12,230 nucleotides of DNA from JANLQX01 sp043775075 (GTDB lineage Bacteria; Actinomycetota; Acidimicrobiia; Acidimicrobiales; JANYDT01). A model generated the notes under the pieces. The model had not been told where the DNA came from. It was given only the letters and a program-made list of their open reading frames with translations, and searched no databases. This document shows positions 7,406 through 12,131 of the stretch, piece by piece. Positions within the stretch are counted from its first letter, which is position 1, and each line of letters begins with the position of its first letter. Location: assembly GCA_043775075.1 (NCBI GenBank), contig JAYVSS010000244.1, forward strand, positions 1-12,230, given 5' to 3'. A program made the translations under genes and the position numbers.

Positions 7406-8220
7406 GCGGGTCAGACAAGACGATGGACGGCAAGGTCGTGGTGGTCACCGGGTCGAGCCGCGGTATCGGCCGGGGCACAGCCATTGCCTTCGCCGAGAAA
7501 GGGGCGACGGTGTACGTGACAGGGCGCACCACGACCGGTGAACTGTCGATCGGGGAGACGGCTCGTCTTGTTGACGAAGCCGGTGGACATGGCATCGCCG
7601 TGGAAGTCGACCACGGCAACGATGACGAGATAGGGAGACTCTTTGCTCAAATCGGCAAGGAGCAGGGGCACATCAACGTGCTCGTCAACAACGTTTACAA
7701 GATCCCCAATCCCCCAGCCTGGGGTGGTGGGTTCTGGGATCACCCAATTCAGGTCTGGGATGACCAGGTCGGCATTGGTCTGCGCGCTCACTATGTGGCC
7801 TCGTGGCACGCCGCCCCGCTGCTGTTTGCCGGGGGCGAAGGCGGGTTCATCTGCAACGTGTCGTCTCCCGGCGGACAGAGCTACCACTTCAGTTCGTCCT
7901 ACGGCGCCGGTAAAGCCGGGCTTGATCGGTTGAGCGCAGACATGGCCATCGAACTTAAGCCCAGGGGCATTGCCTGCGTTTCCCTGTACCCGGGAAGCGT
8001 GGCCACTGAGTTCATAAAGGCCGCATCGGCGTCGCGAGGCACGGACCTTTCGAAGTCACAAACAACGCTCGGCGTGGGTCGCACCATCGCCGCACTCGCC
8101 ACCGCCCCCGACTTGATGGAACGCAGCGGCACCATCCAGTGGTGTGAAGACGTGTCGCGCGACTTCAACGTGCGTGACGAAACTGGCAATCTGCTTTCGG
8201 CTTATGGAAAGCGCGAATAG
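7402..8220 (+). CDS. Short-chain dehydrogenase/reductase (SDR), DHRS1-like
   Basis: A 272-residue classical SDR. The cofactor loop is T16-G-S-S-R-G21-I-G23. The catalytic triad residues are S154, Y167 and K171 (YGAGK). The usual NNAG is NNVY. The combination with WDDQVGIGLRAHY and the SSPGGQSY...YGAGK block resembles the DHRS1 branch, in which NNAY replaces NNAG. Expected chemistry: NAD(P)-dependent interconversion of an alcohol and a ketone or aldehyde, a natural step after P450 hydroxylation. R20 after the glycine motif slightly favours NADP, but this is inference. The ATG at 7402 overlaps the P450 TGA as ATGA, indicating translational coupling. An internal ATG at 7426 is a less likely start. 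The enoyl-CoA hydratase-like gene follows after 6 bases. Confidence 0.93.
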   Translation: MSGSDKTMDGKVVVVTGSSRGIGRGTAIAFAEKGATVYVTGRTTTGELSIGETARLVDEAGGHGIAVEVDHGNDDEIGRLFAQIGKEQGHINVLVNNVYKIPNPPAWGGGFWDHPIQVWDDQVGIGLRAHYVASWHAAPLLFAGGEGGFICNVSSPGGQSYHFSSSYGAGKAGLDRLSADMAIELKPRGIACVSLYPGSVATEFIKAASASRGTDLSKSQTTLGVGRTIAALATAPDLMERSGTIQWCEDVSRDFNVRDETGNLLSAYGKRE

Positions 8221-8226
8221 TTCACG

Positions 8227-9054
8227 ATGAGCGAGGTCCTCATCGTTGACGAACCGCTCCCCAAGGTTCGTCGACTCACCCTCAATCGTCCAGAAAAACG
8301 CAATGCGTTGAATGATGCTCTCCGGGGAGCGCTGTTCGATGCCCTGCGTGAGGGTGATGGTTCACGCGACTGTTCGGTAATGATCATTCGCGGTGCGGGC
8401 CAGAGTTTCTGCGCCGGATACGACCTCGGTATGCCCAATCACGACGTCGAGCGCACAATCGCTAAGCAGGACGGTTGGTGGAGCCGTCACGTGGTGAACA
8501 ACTGGTTCGAAATGTGGGACATGGCCACCCCGATCATCGGTCAGGTCCACGGCTTTTGTCTCGCCGGAGGCTCGGAATTGGCCGCGGCCTGCGACCTGCT
8601 TTATGTCGCCGACGACGCCCAAATCGGGTATCCACCGGTGAGGCTCATGTCGCCGCCAGACATGCAGTGGCAGCCGTGGCTCATGGGAATGCGCCGCGGC
8701 ATGGAGATGCTTCTCACCGGTGACGCGATAAGCGGTCTTGAGGCGGTCGCGTGCGGCGCCGCCAACAAAGCCTTCCCGGTTGATGCTCTCGACGATGAAG
8801 TGTTGCGTGTCGCTGAGCGCGTGTCTCTCGTCCCCAAGGATCTGCTCACGCTTAATAAGCGCGCTGGTCATCGTCAGATGGAGGCGATGGGCATCCGTGC
8901 CGGTCTACGCGCCGGAGCAGACATCCAGGCGATGGGGTTTCACCAGGCGTCGTCTCGCGAGTACATGAAGTCCTTCGCCTCGAAAGGCGTCAAGGCGGCG
9001 CTGAGCGAGCGAGATAGAGCATTCGGGGACTTCCGCGAACGCTCAGAAGAATGA
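8227..9054 (+). CDS. Enoyl-CoA hydratase/isomerase (crotonase) family protein lacking one catalytic Glu
   Basis: A 275-residue crotonase-fold protein. Recognisable blocks are LTLNRPEKRNALN (about 18-30), the first oxyanion-hole strand SFCAGYDL (about 60-67), and GFCLAGGSELAAACDL (about 109-124), which supplies the second oxyanion contact and E117, equivalent to Glu144 of rat mitochondrial hydratase. The second acid (Glu164, normally in a PE motif) is replaced: the segment reads IGYPPV with P137 at that place. A standard hydratase mechanism is therefore doubtful; isomerase, hydrolase or C-C bond cleaving chemistry on an acyl-CoA is more likely. It starts 6 bases after the SDR stop without a clear Shine-Dalgarno and ends block B, implying that the pathway reaches a CoA thioester. 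Confidence 0.92.
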   Translation: MSEVLIVDEPLPKVRRLTLNRPEKRNALNDALRGALFDALREGDGSRDCSVMIIRGAGQSFCAGYDLGMPNHDVERTIAKQDGWWSRHVVNNWFEMWDMATPIIGQVHGFCLAGGSELAAACDLLYVADDAQIGYPPVRLMSPPDMQWQPWLMGMRRGMEMLLTGDAISGLEAVACGAANKAFPVDALDDEVLRVAERVSLVPKDLLTLNKRAGHRQMEAMGIRAGLRAGADIQAMGFHQASSREYMKSFASKGVKAALSERDRAFGDFRERSEE

Positions 9055-9094
9055 TGCACATCGCCCGGAACGCCGGTAGACGGTCGTTGGGGCC

Positions 9095-9111
9095 GAAGCG
9101 CTTATCGCTTC
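9095..9111 (+). terminator. Small hairpin after block B
   Basis: GAAGCG (9095-9100) and CGCTTC (9106-9111) form a 6-base stem with a 5-base loop, 40 bases after the crotonase stop and without a U-run. It could contribute to termination of the long + strand unit, but it lies within the PIN-like remnant frame and may be coincidental. Confidence 0.25.
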
Positions 9112-9228
9112 CGAGTCGCCTGGTACGTCGCAGTGGCAGAGGAAATCGGGGCGCCGCTCGCTATTCTCGATGCTCGCCGGGCGAGAGCGGCCGGACCGAA
9201 GTGTGTATTCCCGACGCCGCCGGCGTAG
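9100..9228 (+). pseudogene. Probable C-terminal remnant of a VapC-type PIN toxin
   Basis: In the crotonase frame after its stop, the translation to the TAG at 9226-9228 contains AWYVAVAEEIGAPLAILD and then ARRARAAGPKCVFPTP. This strongly resembles the last ~40 residues of VapC PIN-domain ribonucleases, which commonly read like AYDAWYVALAEALGAPLVTLD, then RRLARA.G.. and a short tail. The family Asp before A-x-YVALAE is Val here (RVAWYVA), while the Asp after the beta strand is kept (GAT at 9169-9171). There is no plausible start codon, no N-terminal PIN half with its first acidic residue, and no VapB antitoxin gene nearby. It is therefore read as a decayed fragment. The similarity is from memory and should be tested. 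Confidence 0.5.
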
Positions 9229-9275
9229 CCGATGCGGTCTTGGCGGAACCAAACTGACCAGCCAGCGGCAAAGAC

Positions 9276-9890
9276 TTGGGTGAGAATGGTCCGGTGCCTC
9301 TGGATGATGTCGACGAAACCGAGCTTCGAGCGACACTTAAGGCGCTGTCCGCTGACGTCCTGCGCGGCGAGCCGGTTCCCGACGACCTAGCCGCACTCTG
9401 GCGAGCACAGTATGCCGAAGAGGTAGACCTCCTCGATGCGTACGAAATGGTTCTCCTCGAAGGCGAGGACGCCGACGATCTCTTTACTGACTTCACCGTC
9501 GAGAATGGCGTCGAAGCGCCCATCGCCCGGGCGTTCGAGCGAATGACCACCCAGGTCCGGTGGGTCGCTGAAGTCTTCGGCGGGGAGCTTCTCGGCTACT
9601 GGGTCGGGGACCGCGGCGAACGACGGGTCGCTGACGCGCCGGTGATTCGGTGCGATACCGAAGGGCAATTCGAATTGGCCGGCCGCACGCTCGCCGAGGC
9701 GCTTCTGGAAGGCACGGACCCCGACGACCCCGATGATGTCAACGACGTCGTCATGGAGTTTCGTCGCCTTGATATCCCGTGCGTCGTGGACAATCACGAT
9801 GCAATCTATGCGCGCATAGAATCGTTCGAAGAACCGAACGGCATCGTGCTCGGCTACGTCGTAGAGGAGAGAATGCGGGACCAGGCGTGA
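9276..9890 (+). CDS. Acidic hypothetical protein
   Basis: I do not recognise this protein with confidence. It is ~204 residues from a TTG at 9276, or 198 from a GTG at 9294; the GTG has GGTGA 9 bases upstream and is about equally likely. It is rich in Asp and Glu, especially at the N-terminus and in a run of Asp and Pro at about residues 148-155. It has no signal peptide or membrane segment and looks cytosolic. The segment ELLGYWVGDRGERRVADAPV followed by IRCDTEGQFELAGRTLAEALL (about 109-149) is loosely reminiscent of SMI1/KNR4 (SUKH) proteins, in which a W-x-G strand is followed by a helix; this is only a hint. The following phosphatase gene overlaps by GTGA, so the two are probably co-translated. 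Codon use matches its neighbours. Confidence 0.7.
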   Translation: MGENGPVPLDDVDETELRATLKALSADVLRGEPVPDDLAALWRAQYAEEVDLLDAYEMVLLEGEDADDLFTDFTVENGVEAPIARAFERMTTQVRWVAEVFGGELLGYWVGDRGERRVADAPVIRCDTEGQFELAGRTLAEALLEGTDPDDPDDVNDVVMEFRRLDIPCVVDNHDAIYARIESFEEPNGIVLGYVVEERMRDQA

Positions 9891-10408
9891 CCAGTCCAGG
9901 CGGAATCGACCGGCTTGGGGGACTGCGATACGACCCGGAAAACTGGTGGTGGCGCACCGGACCGGTGGCTCCGGGGCGCTGCGCCATCTTCGACGTCGAC
10001 GGGGTGTTGGCCGACGCTACCCATCGGCAACATTTGGTGACAGGTGGCCGTCGGAACTGGACGCAGTTCTTCGATCAATGCGGTAAGGACCCGCTCATCG
10101 TTCCGGTCGCGGCGATGGCCCGTTTGCTCGACCCGGCCCTCTCCCTTGTCCTAATGACGGCTCGCCCATCGAGCGTCGCCGACCTCACCCTCGACTGGTT
10201 GGCCCGTCACGACGTGCGATGGGACTTGCTCATCATGCGCGACTACGGCGACTATCAACTCGCTCGGGACTTTAAGGACTATGCGCTCCATGAAATGCGC
10301 GCCTACGGATTTATGCCGGAGTTGGCGGTGGAGGACGACGAACGCAACGTCGCCATGTTCGAACGTCGTGGCGTTCCCTGCCTCTACCACCACAGCGGCT
10401 ACCACTGA
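9887..10408 (+). CDS. HAD-superfamily phosphatase, polynucleotide 3'-phosphatase-like
   Basis: A 173-residue protein with the HAD motifs in order: FDVDGVLAD with nucleophile D36 and acid/base D38, LMTARP as motif II (Thr), a Lys in RDFKDYAL as the probable motif III, and VEDDERN (about 148-154) as motif IV. The pattern DVDGVLAD-x-x-HR, then NW-x-x-F, TARPSSVADLTLDWL, LLIMR, DDERNVAMF and a terminal G-x-P-C strongly recalls the phosphatase domain of T4-type polynucleotide kinase, although no kinase domain is attached. Likely role: hydrolysis of a phosphate, perhaps at a nucleic acid 3' end or on a nucleotide. The GTG at 9887 overlaps the upstream stop (GTGA) and places motif I at a normal distance; the frame also stays open further upstream, but as non-protein-like, Arg-rich sequence inside the preceding gene. 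Confidence 0.82.
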   Translation: MTSPGGIDRLGGLRYDPENWWWRTGPVAPGRCAIFDVDGVLADATHRQHLVTGGRRNWTQFFDQCGKDPLIVPVAAMARLLDPALSLVLMTARPSSVADLTLDWLARHDVRWDLLIMRDYGDYQLARDFKDYALHEMRAYGFMPELAVEDDERNVAMFERRGVPCLYHHSGYH

Positions 10409-10480
10409 TCTCCTACGCGCGCCTATTGGATCCGCGCCGCCCGCGCTTGATCAAACACGGGTCGCGCCCAGTACGCACGC

Positions 10481-10966
10481 TCAGTCGCGAAAGTTGTCGA
10501 ACTGCAGCGGGATATCGAAGTCCTTGTCCTTAAGAAACGCGATCGCTCCCTGCAGGTCATCGCGCTTCTTTCCGGTGACGCGGACGGAGTCGCCCTGCGT
10601 CTGACTCTGGACCTTGAGACCCGATTCCTTCAGCGACCGGTTAATTTCCTTCGCCTTGTCCGAACTGATCCCTGCGGTGAGTGTGATCACTTGACGAGCC
10701 GTTCCCTTGGTTGCCTCCTCGATCTTTCCCTTGTCGAGCGTCTTGAGGGACACGCCGCGCCGAACGAATTTCTCCTCCAGGACTTGGAGCAAAGCACGGA
10801 GGCGGTCTTCGCTGATCGAAGCAAGGGTCACTTTCGAATCGGCCAACTCAATGGAGGAGTCGGTATCTTTGAAGTCGAACCGGGTCGTGACTTCACGCTG
10901 CGCTTGATCCACGGCGTTCTTTACTTCTTGCTCGTCGATTTCAGAAACTACGTCGAAAGAGGGCAT
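10481..10966 (-). CDS. yajQ: YajQ-family nucleotide-binding protein (cyclic-di-GMP/tRNA-binding type)
   Basis: A 161-residue protein matching YajQ along its whole length. It opens with MPSFDVVSEIDEQEVKNAVD, has TRFDFKDTD in the first ferredoxin-like half, and closes with VRVTGKKRDDLQGAIAFLK and then PLQFDNFRD, the conserved YajQ C-terminus. Length equals the family norm (about 160-165). The protein is cytosolic; homologues bind cyclic di-GMP or nucleotides and tRNA, but the role in actinobacteria is not settled. The ATG at 10966 is chosen over a GTG at 10972 because family members start MPSFD. It is transcribed divergently from tRNA-Tyr, with only 32 bases between them. TAGCCT 6 bases before the ATG suggests a leaderless mRNA. 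The 72-base gap behind it shows no clear terminator. Confidence 0.95.
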   Translation of the reverse strand: MPSFDVVSEIDEQEVKNAVDQAQREVTTRFDFKDTDSSIELADSKVTLASISEDRLRALLQVLEEKFVRRGVSLKTLDKGKIEEATKGTARQVITLTAGISSDKAKEINRSLKESGLKVQSQTQGDSVRVTGKKRDDLQGAIAFLKDKDFDIPLQFDNFRD

Positions 10967-10972
10967 AGCCAC

Positions 10973-10978
10973 AGGCTA
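10973..10978 (-). promoter_or_regulatory. Probable -10 box of leaderless yajQ
   Basis: On the minus strand this reads TAGCCT, fitting TANNNT, and is followed by 6 bases and then the ATG at 10966. That is the geometry of a leaderless transcript, and no Shine-Dalgarno is visible. It shares two bases with the -10 box of tRNA-Tyr on the other strand. Confidence 0.4.
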
Positions 10979-10982
10979 ACGT
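10977..10982 (+). promoter_or_regulatory. -10 box of tRNA-Tyr
   Basis: TAACGT, within GCTAACGTT (10975-10983), lies 16 bases before the mature tRNA 5' end. The same 9-mer occurs once more, before tRNA-Thr. The -35 is not obvious. Confidence 0.5.
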
Positions 10983-10998
10983 TCACGCCTGCAATCTC

Positions 10999-11079
10999 GG
11001 GTCGGTACCCAAGCGGCCAACGGGGGCAGACTGTAAATCTGCTGAGCGATCTTCGAAGGTTCAAATCCTTCCCGGCCCA
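10999..11079 (+). tRNA. tRNA-Tyr (anticodon GTA)
   Basis: A class II tRNA of 81 bases. The acceptor stem GGGTCGG pairs with CCGGCCC (one G-T wobble), with discriminator A at 11079. The anticodon arm is GCAGA-CTGTAAA-TCTGC with anticodon GTA. There is a long variable arm after the anticodon stem, and the T arm is GAAGG-TTCAAAT-CCTTC. The 3' CCA is not encoded. It lies divergently beside yajQ. Confidence 0.95.
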
Positions 11080-11095
11080 CTCCGAGCATTGCCAC

Positions 11096-11119
11096 CAGGC
11101 GGACCTCCGGGTCCGCCTG
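11096..11119. terminator. Strong hairpin between tRNA-Tyr and the convergent GNAT gene
   Basis: CAGGCGGACC (11096-11105) and GGTCCGCCTG (11110-11119) form a perfect 10-base stem around the 4-base loop TCCG. It lies 16 bases after tRNA-Tyr and 38 bases beyond the stop of the convergent acetyltransferase gene, so it can end transcription from both sides. There is no real U-run, as is common for actinobacterial terminators. Confidence 0.7.
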
Positions 11120-11157
11120 TCGCATTTCCGCTCTCCAGCCGGGCGATCCCCGCTCTT

Positions 11158-11670
11158 CTACAGCAGCTTTTGCATCACCGTGACGTCGATCCACCGTCCG
11201 AACTTGCGAGCCACCTCGCGCTCCACCCCGACGAGCTCAAACCCCCGTGACGCATGGAGGCGGATCGACGCCTCGTGGCCGCTCATGATGCGGGCGAAGC
11301 ACGTATGAAACCCACTGTCGGCGCCGACTCGGAGCACATCGTCCAGCAGCACCCGACCAATGCCCCGGTTTTGGTGGGCTCGATCCACATACACGGAGTT
11401 CTCCACACTCGTGGCGTACGCCGCCCGCGAACGCCAAGGCGAAATCGACGCAAAGCCGAGAACCCGTTCGTGTCCGCCGATCGGATCTTCGTCGAAGGCA
11501 ACGACGGCTCCGTGCACGCCGCGGTGCGCGTCTATCCAGGCCAACTGATCGGTCAGTGTTCGCGCCACCATGTCCATGGTTACGGTGGACTCGAGCACTT
11601 CGGCGTTGTAAATGCCCATCAGCGCGGGCGCATCATGAGGTTGCACCCGGCGGGTGAAAACAGACGGCAC
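11158..11670 (-). CDS. GNAT N-acetyltransferase, phosphinothricin-acetyltransferase-like
   Basis: A 170-residue GNAT protein. Residues 16-26 (ALMGIYNAEVL) followed by ESTVT, then SPWRSRAAYATSVENSVYV, the acetyl-CoA loop HQNRGIGRVLLDDVL (Q/R-x-x-G-x-G/A), SGHEASIRLHASRGFELVG and the C-terminal KFGRWIDVTVMQ are all typical of the PAT/Bar and methionine sulfoximine acetyltransferase branch. Expected role: acetyl transfer from acetyl-CoA to the amino group of a small amino-acid-like compound; real substrates vary across the family. I prefer the GTG at 11670, because a TANNNT box ends 7 bases upstream and family members start at this point. A GTG at 11721 would add 17 residues without family similarity. 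It is monocistronic and convergent with tRNA-Tyr. Confidence 0.9.
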   Translation of the reverse strand: MPSVFTRRVQPHDAPALMGIYNAEVLESTVTMDMVARTLTDQLAWIDAHRGVHGAVVAFDEDPIGGHERVLGFASISPWRSRAAYATSVENSVYVDRAHQNRGIGRVLLDDVLRVGADSGFHTCFARIMSGHEASIRLHASRGFELVGVEREVARKFGRWIDVTVMQKLL

Positions 11671-11677
11671 AGCGCCG

Positions 11678-11683
11678 ATGTTA
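11678..11683 (-). promoter_or_regulatory. Probable -10 box of a leaderless GNAT mRNA
   Basis: The minus strand reads TAACAT, then 7 bases, then the GTG start at 11670. TTGCTC lies 16 bases upstream of the box as a plausible -35 (11700-11705 on the minus strand). No Shine-Dalgarno is visible, consistent with leaderless translation. Confidence 0.5.
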
Positions 11684-11787
11684 GGAGTTGCTCTCGGTCG
11701 AGCAACGGCGTTTTCGGTCACCCGTCGCCGAACGTGATTGCCGGCTATTCGAGTTCAAAGCACTGCTGAGGGGTCGGACGCGGCTGC

Positions 11788-11793
11788 TAACGT
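11788..11793 (+). promoter_or_regulatory. -10 box of the tRNA-Thr/tRNA-Met/tuf unit
   Basis: TAACGT within GCTAACGTT (11786-11794) lies 12 bases before the tRNA-Thr 5' end. It is identical over 9 bases to the element before tRNA-Tyr. No clear -35 can be named. Confidence 0.5.
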
Positions 11794-11805
11794 TTGCCCC
11801 GCAGC

Positions 11806-11881
11806 GCCCTCTTAGCTCAGTCGGTAGAGCATTTCCATGGTAAGGAAAAGGTCGTCGGTTCGATTCCGACAGAGGGCTCCA
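11806..11881 (+). tRNA. tRNA-Thr (anticodon GGT)
   Basis: A full cloverleaf of 76 bases including an encoded CCA. The acceptor GCCCTCT pairs with AGAGGGC, the D arm is GCTC...GAGC, the anticodon arm is TTTCC-ATGGTAA-GGAAA with anticodon GGT, and the T arm is GTCGG-TTCGATT-CCGAC. The discriminator is T, followed by CCA at 11879-11881. Confidence 0.97.
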
Positions 11882-11964
11882 CCCGCTTGCCTGGCCGATT
11901 CCGGCTTCTCCCGTCGGTGCTCGCGAGCGCAACAAATGCGGTTCCTCCCAGGCCCCTCCCGCGC

Positions 11965-11970
11965 TATTCT
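11965..11970 (+). promoter_or_regulatory. Possible -10 box before tRNA-Met
   Basis: TATTCT fits TANNNT and lies 41 bases upstream of tRNA-Met in the 130-base spacer after tRNA-Thr. TTCCTC at 11942-11947 could be a weak -35 with a 17-base spacer. The same spacer also holds the palindrome GCTCGCGAGC (11919-11928), so tRNA-Met and tuf may have a promoter of their own. Confidence 0.3.
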
Positions 11971-12011
11971 TTCTGGGCCTCTCGCGCCCCATCTTCGGTG
12001 GTGCGCGGCTG

Positions 12012-12085
12012 GGCGGCGTAGCTCAGGTGGTTAGAGCACACGGCTCATAATCGTGTTGTCGTCGGTTCGAGTCCGACCGCCGCTA
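12012..12085 (+). tRNA. tRNA-Met, elongator type (anticodon CAT)
   Basis: A 74-base cloverleaf. The acceptor GGCGGCG pairs with CGCCGCT, so the outermost pair is G-T. The D arm is GCTC...GAGC, the anticodon arm is CACGG-CTCATAA-TCGTG with anticodon CAT, and the T arm is GTCGG-TTCGAGT-CCGAC. The discriminator is A and CCA is not encoded. The paired acceptor end and the lack of the three G-C pairs of initiator tRNA point to elongator Met. A tRNA-Ile with modified CAT is the alternative, but the sequence resembles elongator Met more. Confidence 0.92.
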
Positions 12086-12117
12086 CAAACTTCCTGTCAA
12101 CAACCATCCCCCTTCAC

Positions 12118-12122
12118 AAGGA
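12118..12122 (+). promoter_or_regulatory. Ribosome binding site of tuf
   Basis: AAGGA lies 9 bases upstream of the ATG at 12132, in the 46-base spacer after tRNA-Met. No -10-like element is visible in this spacer, so tuf is probably read from a promoter upstream of a tRNA. Confidence 0.7.
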
Positions 12123-12131
12123 ATACTTCCA

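Noticed and set aside
9171..9188. Hairpin around GCTCGCCGGGCGAGAGC as a terminator
   Set aside because: The stem is only 5 bases without bulges, there is no U-run, and such pairings are frequent at this GC content.
9161..9550. Minus-strand open frame with Ser/Arg-rich product
   Set aside because: The composition is typical of a shadow frame opposite the acidic gene, with no motif.
9779..9886. N-terminal extension of the HAD phosphatase frame
   Set aside because: It overlaps the preceding gene and encodes Arg-rich sequence; the GTG at 9887 with GTGA overlap fits better.
10691..11308. Plus-strand open frame of 205 codons across yajQ and tRNA-Tyr
   Set aside because: It is antisense to yajQ and runs through a tRNA gene, so it cannot be a real protein.
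11254..11769. Plus-strand open frame opposite the GNAT gene
   Set aside because: The minus strand carries clear GNAT motifs throughout; the opposite frame has none.
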